From contig NZ_SSOJ01000153.1 of NCBI RefSeq assembly GCF_029871205.1, positions 1 to 64,000 of the forward strand: a stretch of DNA of 64,000 bases, written 5' to 3'. The translations under genes and the position numbers were made by a program. Positions within the stretch are counted from its first letter, which is position 1; every line of letters starts with the position of its first letter. The notes below the pieces were generated by a model. That model made no database searches. It was not told where the DNA came from and saw only the letters and a list, made by a program, of their open reading frames with translations. Of the stretch, positions 26,591 to 36,055 are shown piece after piece. Source of the stretch: Pseudomonas sp. BN417 (lineage in GTDB: Bacteria > Pseudomonadota > Gammaproteobacteria > Pseudomonadales > Pseudomonadaceae).

Positions 26591-26699
26591 TGGTGCGCAC
26601 GGCACACCCTACCTGGTCAACTCCGTCGCTCTAGCCAGACAACTTGAGTCGTCACAGGCAGAGCCGGTGACTCAGGACGTGGTTTCCCACGTTCAAATG
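26591..26699. repeat. Dispersed repeat copy 3
   Basis: Full copy starting TGGTGCGCACGGC and ending GTTCAAATG, matching 2765-2883 and the truncated copy at 1290. It is sandwiched between the two direct repeat units. Confidence 0.65.
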
Positions 26700-26801
26700 A
26701 ATTCGCCCACACACGCAAAAAAAGCGCTGTCCGCCCTACGAGGTGTGGAACCGCACCTTCGCCTCATTCCCGATGGGCCGGGCGGCGCTCGTCTTTAGCC
26801 C
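26695..26801. repeat. Direct repeat unit 2
   Basis: Second copy of the unit at 26461-26570, about 235 bp away. It shares AAAAAAAGCGCTGTCCGCCC, the CCTCATTCCCG segment and GGGCCGGGCGGCGCTC. The rest of 26802-27033 contains no gene that can be supported. Confidence 0.6.
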
Positions 26802-27033
26802 ACGCTGACCTCGGTTGGTGGGCTGAAGCCCACCCTACGGGCGCTCCGAGCGGGGACCGGCTTCACTGATACGAACGCAGCCCGCCCCAGCCTCGGCCCC
26901 GCCCCCCGGCCTGAACGCATAGCGTTCAGTCGCTCGTAGGCACTGGAGGCAGTGCCTCCAAATGCGTGCCTACTCGCCCCAGAGGGAGAGGGGAGCAGGC
27001 GGGCGGTCTTGCACGGTGCCATGGGCGCCTCGC

Positions 27034-27906
27034 TCACAGCAGCGTTTCGAGAAAGAACTCCAGGTTGCCCGTTGGCGTATCTGGCAAGGGCCAGCCGTAG
27101 ACCCGATTGGCGATTTTCTTGAAGGCGATTGCGCTTTTCGATCGGGGGAATTCTTCGACAACGGCACGCTGTTTGCGGACTGCGGCATGCAATTGCTCGT
27201 CGTAAGGTACGGCGCCCAGGTAATGCAGGGCCACGTCGAGAGACCGCTCTGTGAGCTTGAGCATTTTCTTGTACAGGTAGGGCCCTTCCTCCGGCGTACG
27301 CGTCATGTTTGCGAGCAGGTGAAAGCGGCTTACGCCGTGAGAGAGATGAAGCAGCCGAATAAGGGCGTATGCGTTGGCGACCGACGTGGGTTCATCGCAC
27401 ACCACGACCAGGACTTCCCGGGCAGCAACCGCGAAGTTGATGACTGACTGGTCTATGCCGCTGGCCGTGTCGATGACCAGTACATCCAGGTCGTTGGCGA
27501 TCTCACTGAAAGCGTGAATGAGCCCCGCAAGCTCGGTGGAGCTGGTTTGCGCCCCGCCGGAAGCCGACGGCACCACCTGAATGGCTGCCGGCCCGATTTC
27601 GACAATCTCTGCGAGATTGCACCTGCCAGCAAAAACGTCAGCGGAACTGAATTTGGCATTCAGGCCCAAGGCGATATCGACGTTGGCCAATGACAGGTCA
27701 GCGTCCAGCAGCGCGACTCTGCGCCCCCTTCTCGCCAGCGCGATCGCCAGATTGGTCGACACTTGGGTCTTGCCGACGCCACCCTTGCCGCTGGTCACTG
27801 CAATAACCTGAATCTGATTCACTTCCACGCTCACCCCACACGTTCCCTGTTGGAGTCCTCCTGCCGACCAGAGCTGACGCCAATCGGACAGGGCCTTCAT
27901 CAGCAT
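27034..27906 (-). CDS. FleN/MinD-like ParA-family ATPase
   Basis: This 290-residue P-loop ATPase has the deviant Walker [17 protein letters not shown], Walker A' [17 protein letters not shown], Walker [12 protein letters not shown], and [16 protein letters not shown]. It matches the flagellar number regulator FleN throughout, including the C-terminal [20 protein letters not shown] and [10 protein letters not shown]. It is not in a flagellar cluster, however, and has about 25 extra N-terminal residues, so it looks like a second FleN paralogue. FleN modulates FleQ, a c-di-GMP-responsive regulator of exopolysaccharide genes, so control of the adjacent polymer locus is a reasonable inference. It is divergent from rmlB. 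No strong ribosome site supports the start; an in-frame ATG is at 27900. Confidence 0.85.
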   Translation of the reverse strand: MLMKALSDWRQLWSAGGLQQGTCGVSVEVNQIQVIAVTSGKGGVGKTQVSTNLAIALARRGRRVALLDADLSLANVDIALGLNAKFSSADVFAGRCNLAEIVEIGPAAIQVVPSASGGAQTSSTELAGLIHAFSEIANDLDVLVIDTASGIDQSVINFAVAAREVLVVVCDEPTSVANAYALIRLLHLSHGVSRFHLLANMTRTPEEGPYLYKKMLKLTERSLDVALHYLGAVPYDEQLHAAVRKQRAVVEEFPRSKSAIAFKKIANRVYGWPLPDTPTGNLEFFLETLL

Positions 27907-28221
27907 TCGTGGGCTGCCGTATCCCCGCCCACCGTTGCTGATTGATGCATAGGAAAATTCCTACTCATCGCTTCCTACGGACTCTGCCATGGGGGTCAAT
28001 GTGATGGCAAGTTGCCGTCAACGATTACCCACTCAAGGCCCAGGTTGTCTCAGCCAGCAAGTAGCCCATTTCCCACGGCAGGTTTTGGCCATGTCGGTGC
28101 GTTCTATGCAACGGCTGGCCCAGACAGGGGGTAGAATTCCCGCATTTACAACCGGCTCGCCCGCAAGGTTAGATGCGAGCCCACACTAGATGCCGATCAT
28201 CTTCAAATTCGGGGAATAGAC
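27907..28221. promoter_or_regulatory. Divergent promoter region, fleN-like gene / rmlB
   Basis: This 315-bp gap between divergent genes must hold both promoters. It contains the inverted repeat TAGGAA-AA-TTCCTA (about 27949-27962) and a -10-like TAGAAT at 28132-28137 on the rmlB side without a clear -35. No gene was found. Confidence 0.45.
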
Positions 28222-29286
28222 ATGCGAATTCTGGTCACTGGCGGAGCCGGTTTCATTGGCTCGGCGCTGATCCGCCACGTGCTCACGCATACCAGCCACG
28301 ACATCCTCAACCTGGACAAGCTGACCTATGCCGGTAACCTCGAGTCGCTGGCAACCGTGGCAGACAACCCGCGCTATCAGTTTCTCCAGGCTGACATCGC
28401 TGACAGTGAGGCCGTGGGCGCTGCCCTGGCGCGCTTCCAGCCGGACGCGGTGATGCACCTGGCAGCGGAATCCCATGTCGATCGCTCCATCGACGGACCG
28501 GCCGCCTTTATCCAGACCAATATCGTCGGCACCTACAGCCTGCTGGAAAGCGTGCGCGCCTACTGGCTTGGCCTGGACGCCGAACGCAAGGCCGCATTCC
28601 GTTTCCACCACATCTCCACCGACGAGGTGTATGGCGACCTGCACGGCGTCGACGACCTCTTCACCGAAACCACGCCCTACGCGCCCAGCTCGCCCTACTC
28701 GGCCAGCAAGGCGGCGTCCGACCACCTGGTCCGTGCCTGGCATCGCACCTATGGCCTGCCCGTGCTGCTGACCAATTGCTCGAACAACTACGGCCCCTAT
28801 CACTTCCCCGAGAAGCTGATTCCGCTGATGATCCTCAATGCCCTGGAAGGCAAGCCGCTGCCGGTCTATGGCGATGGTCAGCAGGTCCGCGACTGGCTGT
28901 TCGTCGAGGATCATGCCCGTGCCCTGCTGGAAGTGGTGACGCACGGCAAGGTCGGCGAGACCTACAACATCGGCGGCCACAATGAACAGAAGAACCTCGA
29001 TGTGGTGCGTGGTATCTGCGCCCTGCTGGAAGAGCTGGCGCCGAAGAAACCCACAGGCATCGAGCATTTCGAACAGCTGATCACCTTTGTGAAGGACCGC
29101 CCGGGCCATGACCTGCGCTACGCCATCGACGCCGGGAAGATCGAGCGCGAATTGAGCTGGGTGCCACAAGAGACCTTTGCCACCGGTCTGCGCAAGACCG
29201 TGCAGTGGTATCTGGACAACCTCGAATGGTGTCGCCGAGTACAGGACGGCAGCTACCAGCGCGAACGACTGGGAGCTTCCGTATGA
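28222..29286 (+). CDS. rmlB: dTDP-glucose 4,6-dehydratase
   Basis: This 354-residue NAD-dependent dehydratase is the second step to dTDP-L-rhamnose (dTDP-glucose to dTDP-4-keto-6-deoxyglucose). The Rossmann motif is [13 protein letters not shown] (residues 7-19). The catalytic region has [13 protein letters not shown] and the YxxxK motif in [30 protein letters not shown] and [16 protein letters not shown] are RmlB hallmarks. First gene of rmlBACD; its stop overlaps the rmlA start by 4 bases. In P. aeruginosa this operon, from memory, has the order rmlBDAC, so gene order differs here. Confidence 0.97.
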   Translation: MRILVTGGAGFIGSALIRHVLTHTSHDILNLDKLTYAGNLESLATVADNPRYQFLQADIADSEAVGAALARFQPDAVMHLAAESHVDRSIDGPAAFIQTNIVGTYSLLESVRAYWLGLDAERKAAFRFHHISTDEVYGDLHGVDDLFTETTPYAPSSPYSASKAASDHLVRAWHRTYGLPVLLTNCSNNYGPYHFPEKLIPLMILNALEGKPLPVYGDGQQVRDWLFVEDHARALLEVVTHGKVGETYNIGGHNEQKNLDVVRGICALLEELAPKKPTGIEHFEQLITFVKDRPGHDLRYAIDAGKIERELSWVPQETFATGLRKTVQWYLDNLEWCRRVQDGSYQRERLGASV

Positions 29287-30155
29287 AAGGGATCATCCTT
29301 GCCGGAGGCTCCGGTACTCGCCTGCACCCGATCACCCTGGGCGTATCCAAGCAGCTGCTGCCGATCTATGACAAACCGATGATCTACTACCCGATCTCGG
29401 TGTTGATGCTCGCCGGCATTCGCGAAATCCTGGTGATCTCTACCCCGCATGACCTGCCGCAGTACCGCGACTTGCTGGGCGATGGCAGCCAGTTCGGAGT
29501 CCGATTCACCTTTGCCGTGCAACCGTCGCCGGACGGCCTGGCGCAGGCTTTCCTGATTGGCGAAGAGTTCATTGGCCAGGATTCGGTGTGCCTGATCCTC
29601 GGCGACAACATCTTCCACGGCCAGCACTTCACCGAGAAGCTCAAGCGCGCGACCAGCCATCCGAGCGGGGCGACTGTTTTCGGCTACTGGGTGAACGACC
29701 CGGAGCGCTTTGGTGTGATCGACTTCGACAGCGAAGGTCGAGCCGTCTCCATCGAAGAGAAGCCCAAGCAGCCCAAGTCCAGCTATGCGGTAACTGGCCT
29801 GTACTTCTACGACAACGACGTGATCCGGATCGCCAAGGCCGTGAAACCGTCCGCCCGGGGCGAGTTGGAGATCACCGATGTCAACAATGCCTACCTCAAG
29901 CGCGGCGACCTGCGCGTCGAGCGCTTTGGCCGTGGTTTCGCCTGGCTGGATACCGGCACCCACGACAGCCTGCTGGAAGCCTCCCAGTACGTGCAGACCA
30001 TCGAACATCGTCAGGGGCTCAAGGTGGCCTGCCTCGAAGAAATTGCCTTTCAGAACGGCTGGATCGACAAGGATAAGTTGCTGGCCCAGGCCAAGGCCTT
30101 CGGCAAGACCGGTTATGGCCAGTACTTATTCAAACTTGCAGGTGAACACGCATGA
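29283..30155 (+). CDS. rmlA: Glucose-1-phosphate thymidylyltransferase
   Basis: This 290-residue enzyme joins glucose-1-phosphate and dTTP to dTDP-glucose and is the feedback-controlled first step of rhamnose synthesis. The N-terminal [15 protein letters not shown] and [16 protein letters not shown] bind the nucleotide. LGDNIFHGQ and [13 protein letters not shown]-like segments (SIEEKPKQP) follow in the expected order. The frame is open upstream inside rmlB, but the conserved start MKGIILAGG is at 29283, overlapping the rmlB stop. It overlaps rmlC by 4 bases. Confidence 0.97.
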   Translation: MKGIILAGGSGTRLHPITLGVSKQLLPIYDKPMIYYPISVLMLAGIREILVISTPHDLPQYRDLLGDGSQFGVRFTFAVQPSPDGLAQAFLIGEEFIGQDSVCLILGDNIFHGQHFTEKLKRATSHPSGATVFGYWVNDPERFGVIDFDSEGRAVSIEEKPKQPKSSYAVTGLYFYDNDVIRIAKAVKPSARGELEITDVNNAYLKRGDLRVERFGRGFAWLDTGTHDSLLEASQYVQTIEHRQGLKVACLEEIAFQNGWIDKDKLLAQAKAFGKTGYGQYLFKLAGEHA

Positions 30156-30697
30156 AAGTTATTGCAACCGAACTGCCGGACGTATTGATCCTGGAGCCCA
30201 GGGTCTTCGGCGATGAGCGCGGATTTTTCTATGAGAGCTACAACGCGCGCGTGTTCGAGGAGCTCACTGGCCTGAAGCCGGATTTCGTTCAGGACAACCA
30301 TTCGAGCTCCCAGCGCGGTGTGCTGCGTGGCCTGCACTATCAGGTGCAACAGGCTCAGGGCAAGCTGGTGCGCGTGGTGCAGGGCGAGGTCTTTGACGTG
30401 GCGGTGGATATCCGTCGCAGTTCGCCCACCTTCGGCCAATGGACCGGAGCCTATCTGTCAGCCGAGAACAAGCTTCAGATGTGGGTGCCCGAAGGCTTCG
30501 CACATGGCTTCCTGGTACTCAGCGAGACGGCCGAGTTCCTCTACATGACCACCAATTACTACGCACCCCGTCACGAGCGCTGCATCCGCTGGGATGACCC
30601 GGACCTGGCGATCGACTGGCCGTTGACCGGGGCCCCGATCCTGTCCGCCAAGGACCAGGCAGGCGTTGCCCTCAAGGATGCGGACCTGTTCCCATGA
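30152..30697 (+). CDS. rmlC: dTDP-4-dehydrorhamnose 3,5-epimerase
   Basis: This 181-residue cupin epimerase converts dTDP-4-keto-6-deoxyglucose to dTDP-4-keto-L-rhamnose. Family motifs are RGFFYESYN (as ERGFFYES), [20 protein letters not shown] with the catalytic His, [16 protein letters not shown], and [19 protein letters not shown]. The length is typical. It is embedded in the operon with 4-base overlaps at both ends. Confidence 0.97.
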   Translation: MKVIATELPDVLILEPRVFGDERGFFYESYNARVFEELTGLKPDFVQDNHSSSQRGVLRGLHYQVQQAQGKLVRVVQGEVFDVAVDIRRSSPTFGQWTGAYLSAENKLQMWVPEGFAHGFLVLSETAEFLYMTTNYYAPRHERCIRWDDPDLAIDWPLTGAPILSAKDQAGVALKDADLFP

Positions 30698-31560
30698 AGG
30701 TCCTCATCACTGGCAACCACGGGCAGGTCGCGCGCGAGCTCCAGCTGATCCTCGCCGGCAAGGCCGAGGTGGTCGCCCTGGGGCGTGATCGACTCGATCT
30801 GGCGCAGCCCGAGCTTATCCGCCAGCAGATCCGCGCCCAGTCGCCCGACCTGCTGATCAACGCCGCCGCCTACACGGCGGTGGACCAGGCGGAAAGCGAG
30901 CCCGAAGCTGCCTTCGCCATCAATGCCACTGCTCCCGGTGTACTTGCGGAAGAAGCGGCCGCGCTCGGCATCCCGCTGTTCCACTACTCCACCGACTACG
31001 TCTATGACGGCGACAAGCCGGCTCCCTACCGCGAAGATGACCCGACCAATCCCCTCGGCGCCTACGGCCGCAGCAAGCTCGCCGGCGAACAGGCGATCCA
31101 GGCCGTCGGCGGCGCGCACCTGATCCTGCGTACCAGCTGGGTCTATTCCCTGCACGGGCGCAACTTCCTGCTGACCATGCAGCGCCTGCTGCAAGAACGT
31201 GAGGAGTTGCGCGTGGTGGACGACCAGGTCGGCGCGCCGACCTGGGCGGGCAGCATCGCCCAGGCCACTGCCCAACTGGTGGAGAAGTGGCAGGCGGGCA
31301 ATCGCAACTGGGGCGTCTACCACCTGACCAACCAGGGGGAAACCTCCTGGTTCGGCTTCGCCAGCGCCATCGGCGAGCAACTGCGGGCCGAAGGCAAGCC
31401 CTGTGCGCGGCTGCTGCCGATCCCTTCCAGCGACTATCCGACGCCCGCGAAGCGGCCGCTCAATTCGCGTATGGATGGCAGCAAGCTGGCCCGCGACTGG
31501 CAGGTGACCCTGCCGGACTGGCGCAGCGCCCTGGCGGAGTGCCTGCGGCAACCGCGCTGA
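30694..31560 (+). CDS. rmlD: dTDP-4-dehydrorhamnose reductase
   Basis: This 288-residue NADPH-dependent reductase makes dTDP-L-rhamnose. The N-terminal LITGNHGQVARELQ binds cofactor. NAAAYTAVDQAESEPE, FHYSTDYVYDGDKPAPYRE and the YxxxK motif in GAYGRSKLAGEQAI are diagnostic. It is the last gene of the operon, and no rhamnosyltransferase follows, so the sugar must be used by enzymes encoded elsewhere (LPS core or O-antigen, or rhamnolipid). Downstream is a long repeat array rather than a simple terminator. Confidence 0.97.
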   Translation: MKVLITGNHGQVARELQLILAGKAEVVALGRDRLDLAQPELIRQQIRAQSPDLLINAAAYTAVDQAESEPEAAFAINATAPGVLAEEAAALGIPLFHYSTDYVYDGDKPAPYREDDPTNPLGAYGRSKLAGEQAIQAVGGAHLILRTSWVYSLHGRNFLLTMQRLLQEREELRVVDDQVGAPTWAGSIAQATAQLVEKWQAGNRNWGVYHLTNQGETSWFGFASAIGEQLRAEGKPCARLLPIPSSDYPTPAKRPLNSRMDGSKLARDWQVTLPDWRSALAECLRQPR

Positions 31561-31600
31561 CGCGGTAGGCTGCGCCGCGCGCACCAGTTCGTGGATGGGT

Positions 31601-32148
31601 CGGGCGGCGTTCCGCGAGCGGGGCGATACCCATCACGCGGGATCGATGGGTATCGCAGGCTCTACCCATCCTACGAGTCAGCTGTGTAGCCCGGATGCAA
31701 TCCGGGGACAGAGGGGCGGGCGGCGTTCCGCGAGCGGGGCGATACCCATCACGCGGGATCGATGGGTATCGCAGGCTCCACCCATCCTACGAGTCAGGTG
31801 TGTAGCCCGGATGCAATCCGGGGACAGAGGCGCCGGCGGAGTTCCGCGAGCGGGGCGATACCCATCACGCGGGATCGATGGGTATCGCAGGCTCCACCCA
31901 TCCTACGAGTCAGGTGTGTAGCCCGGATGCAATCCGGGGACAGAGGCGCTGGCAGAGTTCCGCGAGCGGAGCGATACCCATCACGCGGGATCGATGGGTA
32001 TCGCAGGCTCCACCCATCCTACGGGTCAGCTGTGTAGCCCGGATGCAATCCGGGGACAGAGGGGCTGGCGGAGTTCCGCGAGCGGGGCGATATCCATCAC
32101 GCGGGTTCGATGGGTATCGCAGGCTCCACCCATCCTACGGGTCAGCTG
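31601..32148. repeat. 116-bp tandem repeat array, about 4.7 copies
   Basis: The anchor GTTCCGCGAGCGG recurs at 31609, 31725, 31841, 31957 and 32073, exactly 116 bp apart. Each unit contains an inverted repeat (CGATACCCATC...GATGGGTATCG), a CCGGATGCAATCCGG palindrome and a CCACCCATCCTACG segment. Units differ by a few bases. The period is not a multiple of three, and the open frames across it are not credible genes. A single related unit lies near 35888-35970. Confidence 0.9.
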
Positions 32149-32222
32149 TGTAGGATGGGTGGAGCGGAGCGATACCCATCAACGTGGGCTTGGCCGAGTG
32201 CCTGGGCGACACACTAGCTCCC

Positions 32223-32270
32223 GTAGGAGCGAGCTTGCTCGCGAACCTTCGCCAGCAAGCTGGCTCCTAC
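32223..32270. repeat. REP palindrome pair
   Basis: GTAGGAGCGAGCTTGCTCGC faces GCCAGCAAGCTGGCTCCTAC across a short spacer. The rest of the gap up to dctB (32271-32354) shows no clear promoter. Confidence 0.8.
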
Positions 32271-32354
32271 GATTTCCCGCGCCGCGGCCTCCTCGCTCCT
32301 GACCGCTAAGTCTGATGCCATAATGCGCCTCATCGACCGGCGCACAGTGACAGC

Positions 32355-34166
32355 ATGACCACCACCCCCACTCCCCATCGCCCACGCTGGCGCAGCCTGG
32401 TGCTGCTGGCGTTGCTGCTGGCGCCGCTGCTCTGGCCGCTGCAGCACTTCAGCGAGCGCTACTACAGCGAGTCCCTGGCCGAGCAGAATCGCCAGACCCT
32501 CGACCTCTACGTCGCCAACCTGCTGGGCACGCTACGCCGCTACGAGGTGCTGCCGCCCATCCTCGCCGACCTGCCGCCCCTGCGCACCCTGCTGGCCCAG
32601 CCGCAGAGCGCCGGCCTCCAGGCCGAGGCCAACCGCCTGCTGGCCGAAGTCCGGCTGGAAACCGGCGCCGACGTGATCTATCTGATGAGCCCCGCCGGCC
32701 TGACCCTCAGCTCCTCCAACTGGGATCAGCCCGACAGCTTCGTCGGCCGCAGTTTCCCCTTCCGCCCTTATTTCCGTGAGGCCCTGGCCGGCAAGCAGGG
32801 GCGCTTCTTCGGCCTCGGCACCACGTCGCGCAAGCGTGGCTACTTCTTCGCCAGCCCGGTGCGCGACGGCGCGCGGATCATCGGCATTCTGGTGGTCAAG
32901 GTAGACCTGGACGACGCTGAAACCCTCTGGGGCAATACCCCGGAGCAGCTCATGGTGACCGACGCCAATGGCGTGGTGATCATTTCCTCGCGCAGCGACT
33001 GGCGCTTCCATGCCACCCGCCCGCTGGACAATGCCGAACGCGCCGCCATCGCCGCCAACCAGCCATACCCGACGCAATCGCCGCCACCGCTGAAGCTGGT
33101 CGACAAGGCCTGGCTCACCCAGAGCCGCGAACTCAAGGAGACTGGCCTGACCGCCAGCATCCTCGCTCCGCGCCAGCTGATCGACCGCCAGGTGACTACC
33201 ACCGTGGCCATCGGCGGCGCCACCCTCCTCACCCTGCTGCTGCTGCTCGGCCTGATGATGCAGCGGCGCCGTCATTACCTCGACCGCATTGCCCTCGACG
33301 CCCGCGCCCGTCACGAGCTGGAATTGCGCGTGCAGGAACGCACCCAGGACCTCGAAGCACTGAACAGCCGACTCAAGGACGAAGTACTGGAGCGTGAACA
33401 GGCCCAGCAGGAACTGGTACGCGCCCAGGACGAACTGGTACAGGCCAGCAAGCTGTCGGCCCTGGGCACCATGTCGGCGAGCATCAGCCACGAACTGAAC
33501 CAACCCCTGGCGGCCATCCGCAGCTACGCCGACAACGCCGGCGTACTGCTGGACCACGAGCGCCTCGACGACGCCCGCGGCAACCTGCGCCAGATCAGCG
33601 AACTGACCGGGCGCATGGCGTCGATCATCGCCCACCTGCGCGCCTTCGCCCGCCGCGATCGCCATGCCCCGGAAAGCGTCGCCCTGCAGCCCGCCCTGGA
33701 GGATGCCCTGGCGCTGCTGGCCAAGCGCCGCCGGGCCATGGACGTAGAGTTGATCCGCGACCTGCCGGACGCGCCGCTCTGGGTCCAGGCCGGCGAAACC
33801 CGCCTGCGCCAGGTGCTCGGCAACCTGCTCGCCAATGCCCTCGACGCCCTGGCCGAAAAGGCCCAGCCGAGGCGCATCTGGCTCAGCACCGAAACCAGCG
33901 CCGACGGCGTCGACCTGCACCTGCGCGACAACGGCCCCGGCTTCTCCGAGGACGCCCTGCGCCATGCCCGCGAACCTTTCTTCACCACCAAGACCAGCGC
34001 CCAGGGCCTTGGCCTTGGCCTGGCCATCTGCGATAGCCTGATGCGCGCCCTGGACGGCGAGCTGCTGCTCGCCAACCACCCGGAGGGTGGCGCCCTGCTG
34101 ACCCTGCGCCTGCGCAACGGCGCCCCCGGCGTCATTCCACAGCCTCCCGAGGACCTCTCTGCATGA
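32355..34166 (+). CDS. dctB: Sensor histidine kinase, DctB-like (C4-dicarboxylate sensing)
   Basis: This 603-residue inner-membrane kinase has a first membrane helix at about residues 14-30. A double-PAS/Cache periplasmic sensor follows (about 35-280, including DVIYLMSPAGLTLSSSNW and GKQGRFFGLGTTSRKRGYFF). The second helix is TTVAIGGATLLTLLLLLGLM. A coiled coil (about 315-372) leads to the HisKA domain with the phosphorylated His in SASISHELNQPLAAIRSYA. The ATPase domain has the N box LGNLLANALDALAE, DNGPGF and GLGLGLAIC. The overall plan is that of DctB, which senses succinate, fumarate or malate and phosphorylates DctD. It is coupled to dctD by a 4-base overlap. Transporter genes are absent next to it. 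Confidence 0.88.
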   Translation: MTTTPTPHRPRWRSLVLLALLLAPLLWPLQHFSERYYSESLAEQNRQTLDLYVANLLGTLRRYEVLPPILADLPPLRTLLAQPQSAGLQAEANRLLAEVRLETGADVIYLMSPAGLTLSSSNWDQPDSFVGRSFPFRPYFREALAGKQGRFFGLGTTSRKRGYFFASPVRDGARIIGILVVKVDLDDAETLWGNTPEQLMVTDANGVVIISSRSDWRFHATRPLDNAERAAIAANQPYPTQSPPPLKLVDKAWLTQSRELKETGLTASILAPRQLIDRQVTTTVAIGGATLLTLLLLLGLMMQRRRHYLDRIALDARARHELELRVQERTQDLEALNSRLKDEVLEREQAQQELVRAQDELVQASKLSALGTMSASISHELNQPLAAIRSYADNAGVLLDHERLDDARGNLRQISELTGRMASIIAHLRAFARRDRHAPESVALQPALEDALALLAKRRRAMDVELIRDLPDAPLWVQAGETRLRQVLGNLLANALDALAEKAQPRRIWLSTETSADGVDLHLRDNGPGFSEDALRHAREPFFTTKTSAQGLGLGLAICDSLMRALDGELLLANHPEGGALLTLRLRNGAPGVIPQPPEDLSA

Positions 34167-35536
34167 CCAACGCCCTTGATGCCCACACCCAGGTGCTGCT
34201 GATCGACGACGACCCGCACCTGCGCCAGGCCCTCAGCCAGACCCTCGACCTGGCCGGCCTCAAGGTGCAGGCCCTGGGCGACGCCCAAGGGGTGGCGGAG
34301 TGGGTCGGCAAGGACTGGCCGGGCGTGGTGGTCACCGATATCCGCATGCCGGGCATCGACGGCCTGGAGCTGCTCGGCCAGTTGCGCGAACGCGACCCCG
34401 ACCTGCCGGTGCTGCTGATCACCGGCCACGGCGATGTGCCCCTGGCAGTGCAGGCCATGCGCGCCGGCGCCTATGACTTCCTGGAAAAACCCTTCCCCAG
34501 CGACCAGCTGCTGGACAGCGTGCACCGCGCCCTCGACCTGCGCCGCCTGGTGCTGGAAAACCGCAGCCTGCGCCTGGCCCTCTCCGACCGCCAGCAGCTC
34601 AGCGGCCGCCTGGTCGGCCAGTCGCCGGCCATGCGGCGCCTGCGTGAACAGATAGGTGCCCTCGCTGCCACCAACGCCGATGTCCTCATCCTTGGCGAAA
34701 CCGGTGCCGGCAAGGAAGTGGTGGCCCGTGCGCTGCACGACCTGTCGGCGCGCCGGGACGGCCCCTTCGTCGCCATCAATGCCGGTGCCCTGGCCGAGTC
34801 GGTGGTGGAGAGCGAGCTGTTCGGCCACGAGCAGGGCGCCTTCACCGGCGCGCAGAAACGCCGCATCGGCAAGTTCGAGTTCGCGAATGGCGGCACTCTG
34901 TTCCTCGACGAGATCGAGAGCATGAGCCTGGATGTCCAGGTCAAGCTGCTGCGCCTGCTGCAGGAGCGGGCGGTCGAGCGCCTCGGCGCCAATCAGCTGA
35001 TCCCGCTGGATATCCGCGTGATCGCCGCGACCAAGGAAGACCTGCGCCAGGCCGCCGACCAGGGCCGCTTCCGCGCCGACCTCTACTACCGGCTGAATGT
35101 CGCCAGCCTGCGCATCCCGCCGTTGCGCGAACGTGGCGAAGACGCCCTGCTGCTGTTCCAGCACTTCGCCGAGGCTGCCAGCGGCCGCCACGGGATGGCC
35201 GCGCGCAGCCTCGACAGCAACCAGCGCGCCCTGCTCCTGACCCACACGTGGCCGGGCAATGTGCGCGAACTGCAGAATGCCGCGGAGCGCTTCGCCCTGG
35301 GCCTGGATCTGGCGCTGGACAATACGCCGGTGGACCTGCCCCAGGTGGCCGGCGGCCTCAGCGAGCAGGTGGAAGCCTTCGAGCGCGCCCTGATCGCCGC
35401 CGAGCTGACCCGGCCCCATGGCTCGCTGCGCAGCGTGGCCGAAGCCCTCGGCCTGCCGCGCAAGACCCTTTCGGACAAACTGCGCAAGCACAACCTCAGC
35501 TTCAGTGGCGGAAATCCCGCCGATGAGCAGGATTGA
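34163..35536 (+). CDS. dctD: Sigma-54-dependent response regulator, DctD-like
   Basis: This 457-residue NtrC-family activator has a receiver domain (about residues 8-122) with the DDD acidic pocket and phosphoacceptor Asp in VVVTDIRMPG. The AAA+ domain (about 148-385) has Walker A GETGAGKEV, the GAFTGA loop in HEQGAFTGAQKRR that contacts sigma-54, and Walker B GGTLFLDEIE. The C-terminal Fis-type helix-turn-helix is SLRSVAEALGLPRKTLSDKL. It should activate C4-dicarboxylate transporter genes from sigma-54 promoters. The start overlaps the dctB stop; a strong terminator lies about 245 bases downstream. Confidence 0.9.
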   Translation: MTNALDAHTQVLLIDDDPHLRQALSQTLDLAGLKVQALGDAQGVAEWVGKDWPGVVVTDIRMPGIDGLELLGQLRERDPDLPVLLITGHGDVPLAVQAMRAGAYDFLEKPFPSDQLLDSVHRALDLRRLVLENRSLRLALSDRQQLSGRLVGQSPAMRRLREQIGALAATNADVLILGETGAGKEVVARALHDLSARRDGPFVAINAGALAESVVESELFGHEQGAFTGAQKRRIGKFEFANGGTLFLDEIESMSLDVQVKLLRLLQERAVERLGANQLIPLDIRVIAATKEDLRQAADQGRFRADLYYRLNVASLRIPPLRERGEDALLLFQHFAEAASGRHGMAARSLDSNQRALLLTHTWPGNVRELQNAAERFALGLDLALDNTPVDLPQVAGGLSEQVEAFERALIAAELTRPHGSLRSVAEALGLPRKTLSDKLRKHNLSFSGGNPADEQD

Positions 35537-35780
35537 TCGGCAAGAAACCGCTTAGAGGCATGCGAGCGCAGGGACGCAAGGCCCGTAATAGAGCGCTCGC
35601 ACACCAATGGCACAGAGCTTGCTCCTGTCTGCACAGCCCCTGCGGTGTGCAGGGACCAGAGGCCCGGAGCCCAGGCGCCGAACCTCCCCCGAAGCGGTCA
35701 CAAGCCAGCCAGGGGCTCCTCCCCAGATCGCCATCGGGCCAAACGCCCGAGGCTCCTCCCGGCTACCCGCCGGAAGCCCG

Positions 35781-35807
35781 AAGCCCGGCTCTCGCGCCGG
35801 GCTTTTT
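35781..35807 (+). terminator. Rho-independent terminator
   Basis: AAGCCCGGC (35781-35789) pairs with GCCGGGCTT (35796-35804) around TCTCGC, followed by TTT. It likely ends dctBD transcription. The 244 bp between dctD and this hairpin hold no recognisable gene. Confidence 0.75.
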
Positions 35808-35846
35808 CATGCCCGTGGAAAGCACGAGACGCTCGCGAGCTCCCGC

Positions 35847-36055
35847 GTAGGGTGGAAACCGCGAAGCGATTTCCACCAGCCCCGTAGGAGGGGTCGGGCG
35901 GTGTTCCGCGAGCAACGCGATGCCCATCACCCATGCCGATGGGTATCGCTCCGCTCCACCCATCCTACGGTTACTGCGGAGTTGCCCCAGGCGTAGGGTG
36001 CGCTGCGCGCACCGATATACCGCGCCCGATTGGCGGTGCGCGCGGCGCACCCTAC
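35847..36055. repeat. Cluster of hairpin-forming intergenic repeats
   Basis: Three elements lie in series. One is GTAGGGTGGAAACCGC...GATTTCCACC (about 35849-35880). The second is a single unit related to the 116-bp array, with GTTCCGCGAGC and GATGGGTATCGC (about 35888-35970). The third is GTAGGGTGCGCTGCGCGCACC facing GCGCGGCGCACCCTAC (35993-36055). From 36056 to 36417 I see no gene. Confidence 0.65.

Noticed and set aside
26463-27447. Plus-strand frames opposite and beside the FleN-like gene
   Set aside because: Arginine/proline-rich shadow frames in high-GC DNA overlapping repeats or the real gene.
31595-32302. Open frames across the 116-bp array encoding repeated peptides
   Set aside because: The period is not divisible by three, so frames shift between copies; they are by-products of the repeat.
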